Of a stretch of DNA of 64,000 nucleotides, positions 17,667 through 28,602 are shown piece after piece; within the stretch, counting starts at the first letter, position 1, and every line of letters begins with the position of its first letter. This stretch comes from Nitrosomonas sp. (lineage in GTDB: Bacteria > Pseudomonadota > Gammaproteobacteria > Burkholderiales > Nitrosomonadaceae), in NCBI GenBank assembly GCA_024282035.1, contig JAMWZR010000009.1:1-64000 (forward strand), in the 5' to 3' direction. The translations under genes and the position numbers were made by a program. The notes under the pieces are model-generated. The model had not been told where the DNA came from. It did not search any database and saw only the letters and a list, made by a program, of their open reading frames with translations.

Positions 17667-19142
17667 TCATAAGCCGCGTGCAACGTGACTTTTACGATAG
17701 CCGTAGAAAAAGTAGAAAACCAGCCCGATGGCCGACCAGATCGGAAAGACTAGTTTGGCATCGGCTGGCAGAAAAAGGAACAGGATGATACAACCTACGA
17801 CGGCAAGTGGTCCGACCAGCCAGATCGCCGGTGCCTTGAACGGCCGCTTGCGGGATTTTTCTCTGACACGCAGGATCATGACTGTCAGCGCTACCACCAT
17901 GAATGCAAATAATGTTCCGGAATTGGATATGTCGGCCAGTTTGCCCACCGGCAGGAATGCCGCCGCAAGCGTTACGCCAAAGCCGGTAACGTAGGTGACA
18001 ACGTGCGGTGTTTTGAAGCGTACATGAATGCGGCTCAGGATTTCCGGCAGCAGCCCATCGCGTGACATGACAAAAAAGATGCGGGTTTGTCCGAACAGCA
18101 TCATCAGGATTACCGATGGCAGAGCCAGAAACGCGGTCAGTCCCAACAGATTGCCGATTTTTTCCCAACCGATCTCGCGTAAAACCTGTGCCAGTGCTTC
18201 ACGCGAACAAACCAGCGGTTGCTGTCCCGCCGTCACCAGCGACTGACACTGCTCGGCCAACGCCAGCGAGCCCGGCGTCAGTCCTTTTCCCGATGCGTCC
18301 ATGAGTGGCTGTGCACCAATTGAACCGATTGTGCCAACCGAAATGAGCAGGTAGAAAATGGTGCAGATCGTTAGTGAACAGATGAGTCCGATCGGTACAT
18401 TGCGCTGTGGGTCTTTGGTCTCTTCAGCTGCGGTCGAGACGGCATCAAAACCAACATAGGCAAAGAAGATCGAGGATGCAGCGGCGACTACACCTGCTTC
18501 ACCCAGCGGCATGAAGGGGTGGAAATGCTCTAGATTGATGACCGGTAGCGTCAACGCGATGAACAATGTCAGGGCGGCAATCTTGACTGCCACCAGTGCG
18601 GCATTGAAAGCAGCGCTTTCGCGGGTGCCGATGACCAGCAGCGCGACGACCAGAATACAGATCACAACGGCAGGCAGGTTGATGATGCCCCCGGCAAAAG
18701 GTCCATTGGCCAATTCAAAGGGAATCGTGATGCCGAGTGAATGATCGAGCAGGCCGACAAAGTAGCCGGACCAGCCTACGGCAACGGCACTGGCTGCAAC
18801 CGAATATTCCAGCATCAATGCCCATCCCACCAGCCAGGCCACGAGTTCGCCCAGAACCGCATAGGAGTATGTATAAGCCGAACCGGATACTGGCACCATG
18901 GAAGACAATTCGGAATAGCATAAGGCTGCGACGATGCAGACAAAGCTGGCGATGACGAATGAAAGCATCATTCCCGGCCCGGCTTTTTGTGCTGCTTCCG
19001 CGGTCAGGACGAAGATACCGGTGCCGATGATTGCGCCCACGCCCAGCAAGGTCAGTTGCCATGCACCGAGAGTACGTTGCAGGCTTTTCTTCTCAGCTGT
19101 CGCCAGGATGGCGTCGAGTGATTTGATGCGCCAGAAAATCAT
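17667..19142 (-). CDS. APC-family amino-acid permease
   Basis: 491 aa, with AGAGGAAC just before the ATG. About 12-14 membrane helices are visible. The APC signature is at the first helices (LGVGAIIGTGIFVLTAEAAQKAGPGMMLSF). FFAYVGFDAVSTAAEETKDPQRNVPIGL and YPIW-type C-terminal segments fit the cationic amino-acid transporter (CAT/YhdG) branch. It imports amino acids with protons or by exchange; the substrate cannot be told from sequence. A palindrome ATTTGCAAAT at 19174-19183 lies upstream of the start. Confidence 0.85.
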   Translation of the reverse strand: MIFWRIKSLDAILATAEKKSLQRTLGAWQLTLLGVGAIIGTGIFVLTAEAAQKAGPGMMLSFVIASFVCIVAALCYSELSSMVPVSGSAYTYSYAVLGELVAWLVGWALMLEYSVAASAVAVGWSGYFVGLLDHSLGITIPFELANGPFAGGIINLPAVVICILVVALLVIGTRESAAFNAALVAVKIAALTLFIALTLPVINLEHFHPFMPLGEAGVVAAASSIFFAYVGFDAVSTAAEETKDPQRNVPIGLICSLTICTIFYLLISVGTIGSIGAQPLMDASGKGLTPGSLALAEQCQSLVTAGQQPLVCSREALAQVLREIGWEKIGNLLGLTAFLALPSVILMMLFGQTRIFFVMSRDGLLPEILSRIHVRFKTPHVVTYVTGFGVTLAAAFLPVGKLADISNSGTLFAFMVVALTVMILRVREKSRKRPFKAPAIWLVGPLAVVGCIILFLFLPADAKLVFPIWSAIGLVFYFFYGYRKSHVARGL

Positions 19143-19173
19143 GGAGTGTTCCTCTTAAATATATGCAATAGCA

Positions 19174-19183
19174 ATTTGCAAAT
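19174..19183. promoter_or_regulatory. palindrome upstream of the permease gene
   Basis: ATTTGCAAAT is a perfect 10-bp palindrome about 32 bp upstream of the permease ATG. It shares the TTTGCAA core with the HxlR-linked palindrome at 19793. It may be an operator; chance occurrence is not excluded. Confidence 0.25.
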
Positions 19184-19372
19184 GTCTTTGATAACCCTGA
19201 AATGATGGGGGCATAGTGTACAAGAATTGCCATTGCCGTGAAGATAAAATGTTTGCGCCCTGTTCGGGACATTTGGGGGGAGTGTGCAAGCGTTGGGTCC
19301 GATGGATATCGAAGCGATTCAATTGCGAACAGGGTGTGGTGTCAGTAGTAATTTGGTTTTTTATGTCGTATT

Positions 19373-19744
19373 TCAAGTCTTGGTGAATTGGTGTGGTCTG
19401 AAGACCTGAGCGCCAGGGAAATGTGTTTTTCCCCATCTTACCAGAGCCTCGATTACAGGGCGAAGATCTTCGCCTTTTTGTGTAAGGAGATATTCATGGC
19501 GTGCCGGTTTTAGCTGGTAAGTTTGCTGCACGATGATGCCAGCAGCCTCCAATTTTTTGAGTCTGTCGGCGAGTATGTTGGTGGCAATGTTCTCCGGAGA
19601 TTCGAGAAATTCCTGATAGCGTCGCTTGCCCAGTAGTAAATCGCGAATGACCAACAATGTCCATTTGTCGCCAAGTTGGTCTAGTGCACAGGCAATCGGG
19701 CAGCAGGATCGTTCAAATGGTTTGTCGTCGTTGTGATTGGTCAT
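19373..19744 (-). CDS. HxlR-family transcriptional regulator
   Basis: 123 aa from the ATG at 19744; the frame is open up to 19861, but the longer form would run through its own operator region. HxlR signatures are the N-terminal CPIACALDQLGDKWTLLVIRDLLLGKRRYQEF, the winged-helix ILADRLKKLEAAGII and YLLTQKGEDLRPVIEALVRWG. The family cysteine near the N-terminus (CCPIACAL) can sense electrophiles or thiol oxidation. It is divergent from a GST-fold gene, with two palindromes between them, so it probably controls that gene and itself. Confidence 0.9.
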   Translation of the reverse strand: MTNHNDDKPFERSCCPIACALDQLGDKWTLLVIRDLLLGKRRYQEFLESPENIATNILADRLKKLEAAGIIVQQTYQLKPARHEYLLTQKGEDLRPVIEALVRWGKTHFPGAQVFRPHQFTKT

Positions 19745-19792
19745 GGAAGGAAGGCAGAGGGAAGAAGCCTGAACAGCACTGTAATCAGAATG

Positions 19793-19842
19793 CTTGCATT
19801 TTGCAAGTTTAGGGGATATAAAGTGACTTGTTTTATGCAAGT
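19793..19842. promoter_or_regulatory. tandem palindromes, probable HxlR operators
   Basis: Box 1 is CTTGCA-TTT-TGCAAG (19793-19807), a perfect inverted repeat. Box 2 is ACTTG-N7-CAAGT (19826-19842). Their centres are 34 bp apart, near three helical turns. They lie between the divergent hxlR and GST-fold genes, which fits paired dimers of an autoregulating HxlR repressor. Confidence 0.6.
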
Positions 19843-19878
19843 TACTATTAATTGATTCCATTACGACAGGATGAATTC

Positions 19879-20595
19879 ATGATCACACTTTATCAATTCG
19901 ATCGCACCTGGGGGATTCCCAACTTAAGTCCATTTTGCTGCAAAGTGGAAACGTATTTACGCATTGCCGGCATCGATCATGTTGTTGAACCGGCTTTTCC
20001 CTTGCGAGCCCCGAAAGGAAAATTGCCTTATATCGAGGATCGTGGGCAATTGTTGGCAGATTCTCGTTTCATCATTGCGCATCTCAAGACGGTTTACAAG
20101 GACCTGGACGCAGATCTGAATCCACAGCAACTGGCTGTTTCGATGGCGATGCAGCGTCTGCTTGAAGAACATCTGTTCTGGATAGCGTTGTATTCGCGCT
20201 GGCAATATACCGATGCAAACTGGCAGGCCAATAAACAAGCCATCTTTGGTAAATTGCCCAGCGTGATCCGTGATCTCCTGGCGAATGGGTGGCGTATCAG
20301 AATCAGAAAACAAATACTCGGGCACGGTATCAGTCGGCACCGACCAGAAGAAATTTTTCAACTAGGTCGACAGGATGTCGATGCCTTGGCCACTTTTCTC
20401 AACGATAAAACCTACTTCATGGGGGACCATCCAACTACGCTGGATGCGTGTGCCTTTGGTTTGCTGGTCAATATTACCGACTGCCCGATCGAATCACCGC
20501 TGAAGGAGTATTGTTTGTCCCAGAACAATCTAACTGGCTATGTGCAACGAATGATGCGTGAATACTATTCACACATCTTTCCGGTTATCTCTTGA
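19879..20595 (+). CDS. glutathione S-transferase-fold (metaxin/FAX-like) protein
   Basis: 238 aa from the ATG at 19879, with AGGATG at good spacing. The N-terminal thioredoxin-like half reads TLYQF.RTWGIPNLSPFCCKVETYLRIAGI, then KGKLPYIEDRGQLLADSRFII, the metaxin/failed-axon-connections GST subgroup. The all-helical C-terminal half includes FMGDHPTTLDACAFGLLVNI. Such bacterial proteins are cytosolic and poorly characterised; a role in handling reactive small molecules fits the divergent HxlR regulator. Its stop is only 10 bp from the end of the convergent FG-GAP gene. Confidence 0.82.
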   Translation: MITLYQFDRTWGIPNLSPFCCKVETYLRIAGIDHVVEPAFPLRAPKGKLPYIEDRGQLLADSRFIIAHLKTVYKDLDADLNPQQLAVSMAMQRLLEEHLFWIALYSRWQYTDANWQANKQAIFGKLPSVIRDLLANGWRIRIRKQILGHGISRHRPEEIFQLGRQDVDALATFLNDKTYFMGDHPTTLDACAFGLLVNITDCPIESPLKEYCLSQNNLTGYVQRMMREYYSHIFPVIS

Positions 20596-20605
20596 AATCT
20601 TGTGT

Positions 20606-22558
20606 CTAAGGACGTAAACAGTTCGGGTTTTCGTGCAGCGTATGGATTTGCCCTGCAGCCAGATTTTCATGTTCTGTTTTTATTCCCGAAGGCCAGTTTA
20701 CCGTGACGGATTCGGCTGACTCGTTTTGCGCCAGACCAAAATGCAGCCTCCGGTCATCCTGAACGCCATCGTGAATGCCTCCATTTTGCAGTCTGACCTG
20801 CTTGCGTTCACCGGCTTCCAGAATGACGCGTGCACCGATACCATCACGATTGGATTGACAGCCGACCAGATTGATCTTAAGCCAGTGATTGCTGCCGCCA
20901 CGATTGTGCAATAGATAACGTCGTCCCAGATCGAAAGGATAGTCATGTCTTCCGCCATCTGTGACGAGCAGGTCGAGGTAGCCGTCATTGTCATAGTCCG
21001 CGACACTGACTCTGCCAGCAGTTCCCAGATTCTGGGTGGCAGCATTGCCAATATTGGAAACTCGGACAAACTTGCCGTCCTTGTTCTCCAACAGGATATT
21101 GGCAGTATTGCGAATACCGGCACCGCAAGCCAGATAGGCATCAATATCCATGTCGTTGTCAAAATCGCCAACCGCGATGGAGCCACAGGTCACAGCTTCG
21201 GTAAAACCCATGTTTTTCACCTCGAATGCGCCATTGCGTCTCGTCAGGATGACTGGAACATTACTGACATTCTGATTCCACAGCACCCCTCCATCTGAAG
21301 ACCAGGTTGTGAAAGGCGTGTCTGTGGCTACGAACTCAGCGTGAAATTCCTCTGAACCTTGGACTTCGATTCGCCATTGACCATTACTGAGTCTACCAAC
21401 GTAAATACCCGGTGATGTTCGCGAACCAATGGGGAGAAAACCATTGACCACAGGGTTCGTGGTATCCAGTACGAGATTGATATATTTCCATTGCCTTTCA
21501 TCATAAGGTTCAAAAGCGTAAGTTGCCAGAGTACTGCCTTTGGCACCGACATGCAGCATGTCAGGAGTCCAGCTGCTGCCAAAGACGAATAGCCTTATAT
21601 TGAGTTGTGAAGGTCCGTTGAGCCAGAAATTCAGTTTCTGGGTCGGTATGACCGTCATGTCGTGTACATCGACCTGGAACTTGCGGTGATCCGAGCTGGT
21701 CAACCATGCACTTTTGTTGGCTTGCAAGCGCAGAATGAACATGTCGTCGTTGAGATCGCCATCAAAGTCTGCAATGGCTACATCTGACAAGCCGAGGAAG
21801 TTCAATTCGGGTTTGATCGGTACGGGCAATGGCGTTGTGTTTCCCAGACGATAAAGCATTTTGGGATATTTTGCTGCGCCGGGGCTGGTGATGAGTAGGT
21901 ATAATGCAGAATCAAAATAGGCTAATTGTGCGAAGAAGTTACTGACTTCCTGAGATAATTCGGGTATTGGTAAAAAACTGCCATTGCTTTGTTGCAACAT
22001 GAGATTCGAGGGGGCTGCGACACCGTCGGTTCGTGGGTAATTGGCCATGTACAGGTCTAGCAGGCCATCATTGTTCCAATCCAGCCAAAGGGGGGTTCGT
22101 CCTCGGCCGGCGGTGTCGTTCATTCCGCGTAAATCTGCCTCATTATTCAGAAATCCTGATTGATTGACATAAAATGGCTTGTCACGTAATTGTGTGCCGC
22201 CAATGACGCCATACAATTCGACCAAGTCTTGGTCTCCATCATTATCGAAATCGGCCCATGCGCCGCCATGTTTGTCGAGAAGCGGGGCGCCGGACCAGTG
22301 TTCACTCAGACGGTCGGTAAATGTGCCATTGCCATTGTTGATGTAAAAGTTTTGCCGGTACATGTGATTGCTGATCCAGATGTCTGGCAGGCCATCCTGA
22401 TTGAAATCGACCCATGACGAACCATATCCACCGAAAAGATGTGTGGTCAGACCGGCTGCTACGGTACGATCCTGAAAGGATATTTCGGCCATTAATGGGG
22501 AAGTCTCGATCAAGAGCACAATGCCCAGACAGCCAGTTGATATTAATTTTGTAAGCAT
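20606..22558 (-). CDS. exported FG-GAP/VCBS repeat protein with ASPIC-UnbV domain
   Basis: 650 aa from the ATG at 22558 (MLTKLISTGCLGIVLL, cleavage near PLMAE); an upstream in-frame Met at 22621 would bury the signal peptide. FG-GAP/VCBS beta-propeller units appear throughout (GSSWVDFNQDGLPDIWISNH, GAWADFDNDGDQDLVELYG, SVADYDNDGYLDLLVTDGG). These are calcium-binding DxDxDG loops. The last 90 residues are an ASPIC/UnbV domain (NHWLKINLVG...GIGARVILEAGERKQVRLQNGG...HFGLAQNESAESVTVNWPSG). Such CRTAC1-like proteins are secreted or surface-bound; function unknown. Confidence 0.85.
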   Translation of the reverse strand: MLTKLISTGCLGIVLLIETSPLMAEISFQDRTVAAGLTTHLFGGYGSSWVDFNQDGLPDIWISNHMYRQNFYINNGNGTFTDRLSEHWSGAPLLDKHGGAWADFDNDGDQDLVELYGVIGGTQLRDKPFYVNQSGFLNNEADLRGMNDTAGRGRTPLWLDWNNDGLLDLYMANYPRTDGVAAPSNLMLQQSNGSFLPIPELSQEVSNFFAQLAYFDSALYLLITSPGAAKYPKMLYRLGNTTPLPVPIKPELNFLGLSDVAIADFDGDLNDDMFILRLQANKSAWLTSSDHRKFQVDVHDMTVIPTQKLNFWLNGPSQLNIRLFVFGSSWTPDMLHVGAKGSTLATYAFEPYDERQWKYINLVLDTTNPVVNGFLPIGSRTSPGIYVGRLSNGQWRIEVQGSEEFHAEFVATDTPFTTWSSDGGVLWNQNVSNVPVILTRRNGAFEVKNMGFTEAVTCGSIAVGDFDNDMDIDAYLACGAGIRNTANILLENKDGKFVRVSNIGNAATQNLGTAGRVSVADYDNDGYLDLLVTDGGRHDYPFDLGRRYLLHNRGGSNHWLKINLVGCQSNRDGIGARVILEAGERKQVRLQNGGIHDGVQDDRRLHFGLAQNESAESVTVNWPSGIKTEHENLAAGQIHTLHENPNCLRP

Positions 22559-23270
22559 TTTATTTTTCTCTGTTTTCAAATATAAAAATGTATTCGTGGA
22601 ATAGCGGGTATGACAGATCACCAGTCCTTCAGGTAAAGCTGGCTATTCCTGGTATTTGCGATGAGTGCATTACTGGTAATCGTATAAGTGTTCAATACCC
22701 ATATTCTCGTGCTGGTAGGTTAAGGTAAAAAATTCTGAGCGGCAGTGTAATTTTTTGTGGGAATTTGGCATTTTTTATCCTAGGAGTTTCTGATGCATTA
22801 AACATCAAGGAACAAATATTGATGTGATAAGTAATGTATGCAATCCTATGAATTAAAATCGTAAAACCTTGTTGTGATAAGGTAAGGCCGATCGGAATAA
22901 TCTGATGCGCATGGTTGTGGGCGGTTGTGTCGTGTTGCTTGTGTCAAGCTGTGGTGAAATGGAATGCCATGAGGTATTACTTCAATCCTCATGCATCGAT
23001 ATATACGGATTTGAACTGGCCATTACGGGATGGCTGTGTTTTCAGGAAAGTATCAGCCTATTCAGGCTGATGAGTGATGTTCTAAGAGATAACGACTGAA
23101 GCAAGTTGAACAGTGGGTTTGTGCATGATGTTGTGTACTTGATCGAGGCTGTAAATCGAAAAATATTTGAAGTTTTTTAGTTCATGTTGATTGGCCTAAG
23201 CCTAAGCAGTTAAATCGAGTAATTAATTTCTTATTTCATTTCTGGATTGAAATATTTTTATTTTACTGCT
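22559..23270. other. non-coding stretch upstream of groESL
   Basis: About 700 bp without a convincing gene. A 64-codon frame (22905-23099) exists but has no ribosome site or recognisable product. A perfect hairpin ATCAGCCT-ATTC-AGGCTGAT lies at 23052-23071 without a T-tract. The stretch must contain the promoter of the minus-strand FG-GAP gene, which I could not place. Confidence 0.5.
23052..23071. repeat. 8-bp stem hairpin with tetraloop
   Basis: ATCAGCCT (23052-23059), loop ATTC, AGGCTGAT (23064-23071). No T-run follows on the plus strand. It may be a REP-like or relic terminator element. Confidence 0.35.
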
Positions 23271-23300
23271 CTTGAAATTGTTAGGTTTTGACCCTATTAT
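23271..23300 (+). promoter_or_regulatory. sigma32-like heat-shock promoter of groESL
   Basis: CTTGAAA (23271-23277) and CCCTATTAT (23292-23300) are 14 bp apart, a close match to the sigma32 consensus CTTGAAA / CCCCATNT. The predicted start would fall in the CIRCE element just downstream. Confidence 0.75.
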
Positions 23301-23326
23301 TAGCACTCATAAACTGTGAGTGCTAA
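23300..23326. promoter_or_regulatory. CIRCE operator (HrcA site)
   Basis: TTAGCACTC (23300-23308), nine-base spacer, GAGTGCTAA (23318-23326): an exact match to the CIRCE consensus TTAGCACTC-N9-GAGTGCTAA. It lies about 100 bp upstream of groES and directly after the sigma32-like -10 box, so bound HrcA would block the start of transcription. hrcA itself is not in the window. Confidence 0.97.
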
Positions 23327-23429
23327 GTTATTTTTATAATCTGTTGTTTTATAGATATTGTGCGTTTGGTGTAAAGCGCAAACATATTATTAAGGTTTGT
23401 TTATTTGTTTTTTTGACAGGAGAAAAAAT

Positions 23430-23720
23430 ATGAAGATTCGCCCCTTGCATGACCGTGTCATTGTGAAACGATTGGAAGATGAACGTAAAACGGCCTCTGG
23501 AATCGTGATTCCTGATAGTGCAGCTGAAAAACCGGATCAAGGAGAAATTCTGGCGGTGGGTAAAGGCAAAGTTGGCGATGAGGGCAAGGTTCGTCCTCTG
23601 GAAGTCAAAGTGGGGGACAAGATATTGTTTGGCAAATACGCCGGTCAATCTGTAAAAGTTCAGGGTGAAGAACTTTTGGTAATGCGAGAAGAAGATATCA
23701 TGGGTGTGATTGAGGGTTAA
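23430..23720 (+). CDS. groES: GroES co-chaperonin
   Basis: 96 aa from the ATG at 23430, with ACAGGAG seven bases upstream; the frame is open further upstream without a ribosome site. [31 protein letters not shown] is the canonical N-terminus with the mobile loop, and [17 protein letters not shown] the canonical end. It forms the heptameric lid on GroEL. 55 bp upstream of groEL in one transcript, under a heat-shock promoter and CIRCE. Confidence 0.99.
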   Translation: MKIRPLHDRVIVKRLEDERKTASGIVIPDSAAEKPDQGEILAVGKGKVGDEGKVRPLEVKVGDKILFGKYAGQSVKVQGEELLVMREEDIMGVIEG

Positions 23721-23757
23721 TTGCATCGTCGGCAATGTGCTAAAGAGATTGTTTTGA

Positions 23758-25425
<1,668 letters not shown>

Positions 25426-25474
25426 TCCGGATCATACTGCTGGACTGAATCACGATTTATCCGTGTGATGAAAA

Positions 25475-25508
25475 CAGATCCTGGCAACCACCAGGATCTG
25501 TTTTTTTT
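25475..25508 (+). terminator. rho-independent terminator of groESL
   Basis: CAGATCCTGG (25475-25484) and CCAGGATCTG (25491-25500) form a perfect 10-bp stem with loop CAACCA, followed by eight T. Four A upstream can extend the stem. It lies 50 bp after groEL. Confidence 0.95.
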
Positions 25509-25590
25509 AGAACAATGAAAAAAAGAAAAGAAGTGCTTATTGGGCTTTTTATTTGGCAACAAGAAATCGCGATCATGATAAATTCCAGTT

Positions 25591-26373
25591 ATGAATAAAA
25601 TTCAACATTACACGGCGCCCGAGAATCTTCTTGAAGGTCGTGTTGTTTTGGTAACAGGCGCCGGACAGGGACTGGGAAAGGCCGCTGCCCTCGCTTATGC
25701 GGATCATGGGGCTATAGTCATTCTGCATGGACGCAAGGTGGAAAAGCTTGAGCGCGTATACGATGAAATTGAGGCTTTAGGAAAGGCTGAAGCGGTGATC
25801 TATCCTCTTGATCTTGAAGAGGCTGAAGATAAAGATTTTGTTGCGCTCGCGGTCGCTATTGAACAGCAGTTGGGAAGGCTCGATGGAATTTTGCATAACG
25901 CTGCTTTTCTTTATGGTTTGACTCCTTTCGAAAATCAGTCATCCGAGCAGTGGAAAACATTACTGCAAGTCAATCTGATTGCGCCGTTTGCGCTCAATAA
26001 AGCCTGTTTGCCACTACTCAAGGCTGCGCCGGATGCCAGCATCATCATGACGTCGAGTACTTATGGTCATCATCCATCAGCCTATTGGGGAGGATTTTCT
26101 GTAGCGAAGGCGGGCATCGAAACCATGGTCAAAATTCAGGCCGACGAATGGGAAAATCAATCCAATCTGCGCATCAACACGATCATTCCGGGTATTGTAA
26201 ATTCTCCTCAGCGAGCCAAAACGCATCCGGGGGAGATGAAGAAAACATTGGTGCAACCAGAAGAATTGATGTCTGCTTATTTGTACCTGATGGGAGCAGA
26301 AAGTAGAGGTGTAAATGGTCAAACGGTATTTTGTCAGGATCAGAAATCATCCGGCTGTGATTCAAAGCATTAA
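25591..26373 (+). CDS. short-chain dehydrogenase/reductase, YciK-like
   Basis: 260 aa. The Rossmann glycine motif is VTGAGQGLGKAAALAYADHG, the HNAAF (NNAG-equivalent) block follows, and the catalytic Ser-Tyr-Lys are in MTSSTYGHHPSAYWGGFSVAKAG. Length and the start pattern (APENLLEGRVVLVTGAG) match the YciK group of uncharacterised SDR oxidoreductases. The substrate is unknown; the cofactor is an NAD(P) nucleotide. Its 3' end overlaps or lies very near the tRNA-Leu promoter. Confidence 0.85.
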   Translation: MNKIQHYTAPENLLEGRVVLVTGAGQGLGKAAALAYADHGAIVILHGRKVEKLERVYDEIEALGKAEAVIYPLDLEEAEDKDFVALAVAIEQQLGRLDGILHNAAFLYGLTPFENQSSEQWKTLLQVNLIAPFALNKACLPLLKAAPDASIIMTSSTYGHHPSAYWGGFSVAKAGIETMVKIQADEWENQSNLRINTIIPGIVNSPQRAKTHPGEMKKTLVQPEELMSAYLYLMGAESRGVNGQTVFCQDQKSSGCDSKH

Positions 26374-26377
26374 ACGG

Positions 26378-26383
26378 TATAAT
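26378..26383 (+). promoter_or_regulatory. -10 box of the tRNA-Leu promoter
   Basis: TATAAT at 26378-26383, about 27 bp upstream of the mature tRNA 5' end, fits a sigma70 -10 element. The -35 region (TGTGAT near 26356) is weak. Confidence 0.45.
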
Positions 26384-26409
26384 CACCGGGTTAATTGCTA
26401 ATGTTTAAT

Positions 26410-26494
<85 letters not shown>

Positions 26495-26597
26495 TTTTGG
26501 TGTGTGATCGTAGAACTATTCCATTTGTTAGGCATCATAATTTACCGAATGGATTCTACGAAATATTTTAGGAAAATTTTATTAGTCAGGAATATTA

Positions 26598-27920
26598 ATG
26601 GAATCAAACGTAGAAAACCTAGGTGCATTGGAACGGCGCTTCGATATCAAAGTATCTTTGGCGAAGCTGCAGAATGAGATTGACAGTCGGTTAAAGCGAT
26701 TGGTAAAAACAACCAAACTACATGGTTTTCGTCCTGGTAAGGTTCCATTTAAAATGGTTGCTCAATTGCATGGAGCACAGGTTCAGCAAGATGTATTAAA
26801 TGATGCCGTACACAAGGAATTTACCGATACAGTGAAAGAACTGGGATTGCACGTAGTTGGTTATCCACGTTTTGAAGCGAAATCAGCTGGAGACGAAGGT
26901 CAAAATTACGTTTTCAGTGCGACATTTGAGGTTTATCCGGAAATTAGTGTTGGCGATCTGAGCAAGCAGACCATTGAGCGGCCTAATGTACAGGTAGTTG
27001 ATGCCGATATTGATAAAACCCTTGAGATCATTCGAAAACAAAGAATAGTGTTTAATAAAGTCGACAGAGCGGCTAAAAGCGGTGACCGAATTAAAATTAA
27101 TTATCATGGCACAATTGATGGGATTGCTTTTCCCGGAGGAGAAGCAAGAGGCGTTCAATTAATACTGGGCGAAGGAAAATTTCTCAAGGACTTCGAGACT
27201 GCAGTTGTCGATATGGCAGTTGGAGCCACTAAATCATTTGATCTTGTTTTCCCAGAAGATTATCACGGTCAGGAAATGGCAGGAAAGAAGGCAACTTTTG
27301 AGGTGACACTGGAGAGCCTGGAAGAACCGGTTCTACCCGAAGTTGATAAAGAGTTTGTCAAGTCATTGGGTTTCCCAGACGGAGATATCAAAAAACTGCG
27401 TGAAGGTATACAGCAGGATTTGGAGCGTGAGGTTTCAAAAAGAACACGTTCCAAAATCAAAGAACAAGTAATGCAGTCATTATTGGATACGACTCCGCTT
27501 GAGGTTCCGAGTGTTTTGATCAATCAGGAAATTGAGCGATTGATGCAGAGTGCAAAAAATAATCTTGATGCGCGCGGAGTAAAAGCTGCCGAACTTTCTT
27601 TAAAACCTGAGTTCTTCAAAGATAAAGCCGAATATCGGGTCAAACTGGGCCTGATTCTTGCGGAATTGGTGAAATTACATTCGCTGAAGGCATCACCTGA
27701 ACAAGTTCGACATATCATCGAAGATGCAGCGCAAAGTTATGAAAATCCAGAGCAAGTAGTGAAGTGGCACTATGCTTCTTCCGAACGCCTCCAGGAAGCG
27801 GAATCCTTGGCACTGGAAGAGAATGTTGTGAGCTGGGCGCTTGGAAAAATAAAATTAGTGGATAAAGACGTAACATTTGATGATTTGATGGGGATATCTC
27901 GAAATGGCGCAATTAGTTAA
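26598..27920 (+). CDS. tig: Trigger factor (ribosome-bound chaperone, peptidyl-prolyl isomerase)
   Basis: 440 aa. The ribosome-binding signature is in [13 protein letters not shown] (residues about 43-55). The FKBP-type domain follows around 155-240 ([14 protein letters not shown]...[19 protein letters not shown]), then the helical C-terminal chaperone domain. It binds nascent chains at the ribosome exit. AGGAATATTA precedes the ATG. It overlaps clpP by 17 bp. Confidence 0.98.
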   Translation: MESNVENLGALERRFDIKVSLAKLQNEIDSRLKRLVKTTKLHGFRPGKVPFKMVAQLHGAQVQQDVLNDAVHKEFTDTVKELGLHVVGYPRFEAKSAGDEGQNYVFSATFEVYPEISVGDLSKQTIERPNVQVVDADIDKTLEIIRKQRIVFNKVDRAAKSGDRIKINYHGTIDGIAFPGGEARGVQLILGEGKFLKDFETAVVDMAVGATKSFDLVFPEDYHGQEMAGKKATFEVTLESLEEPVLPEVDKEFVKSLGFPDGDIKKLREGIQQDLEREVSKRTRSKIKEQVMQSLLDTTPLEVPSVLINQEIERLMQSAKNNLDARGVKAAELSLKPEFFKDKAEYRVKLGLILAELVKLHSLKASPEQVRHIIEDAAQSYENPEQVVKWHYASSERLQEAESLALEENVVSWALGKIKLVDKDVTFDDLMGISRNGAIS

Positions 27921-28542
27921 TATGGGACCGATTGAACCGATGAATCTGGGTTTGATTCCAATGGTAATTGAATCAAGTGGTCGAGGCGAACGTGCTTATG
28001 ATATTTATTCTCGACTATTAAAAGAGCGAGTGGTATTTCTGGTGGGGCCTGTTACAGAAGCAACTGCCAATCTCGTTGTGGCGCAATTTCTATTTTTAGA
28101 ATCTGAAAATTCCGAAAAAGATATTTATTTTTATATCAACTCACCCGGTGGAATGGTATCGGCGGGTTTGGCAATTTATGACACCATGCAGTATATTAAA
28201 CCGGATGTTAGTACATTATGCATTGGTCAAGCAGCCAGTATGGGAGCATTGCTGTTGACCGCGGGTGCCAAAGGCAAAAGGTACTGTTTACCGAATTCTC
28301 GTGTCATGATCCATCAGCCATTGGGTGGATTCCAAGGGCAGGCTTCAGATATTGAGATTCATGCACGCGAAATTCTGTATCTTAAATCAAGATTAAATGA
28401 AATTATGGCAAAGCATACCGGTAGACCGGTATCCGATGTGGAGAAAGATACTGATCGTGACAATTTTATGAGCGCCGCCGAATCAGTCAATTATGGCCTG
28501 GTTGATGCGGTGCTGGAAAAAAGAGAAGTCAATGCAAGTTAA
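27904..28542 (+). CDS. clpP: ClpP protease subunit
   Basis: 212 aa. The catalytic Ser is in [11 protein letters not shown], the His in [20 protein letters not shown], and the Asp in [39 protein letters not shown] is the canonical mature N-terminus, so the first residues are a short propeptide. It forms the 14-mer degradation chamber served by ClpX. The ATG at 27904 lies inside the end of tig (overlap 17 bp); internal ATGs at 27922 or 27940 are alternatives. Confidence 0.98.
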   Translation: MAQLVNMGPIEPMNLGLIPMVIESSGRGERAYDIYSRLLKERVVFLVGPVTEATANLVVAQFLFLESENSEKDIYFYINSPGGMVSAGLAIYDTMQYIKPDVSTLCIGQAASMGALLLTAGAKGKRYCLPNSRVMIHQPLGGFQGQASDIEIHAREILYLKSRLNEIMAKHTGRPVSDVEKDTDRDNFMSAAESVNYGLVDAVLEKREVNAS

Positions 28543-28602
28543 TTGATATGTTTCTGTAATGATTTATTAATTGCGGGTATATAAGCTCGATTATTGTGAG
28601 AT

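Noticed and set aside
19258-19334. CCCTGTTCG and CGAACAGGG 59 nt apart near the permease gene
   Set aside because: Nine-base arms at that distance can occur by chance, and no function fits.
22905-23099. 64-codon open frame upstream of groESL
   Set aside because: No ribosome site, no recognisable family, and it contains a perfect hairpin; more likely non-coding.
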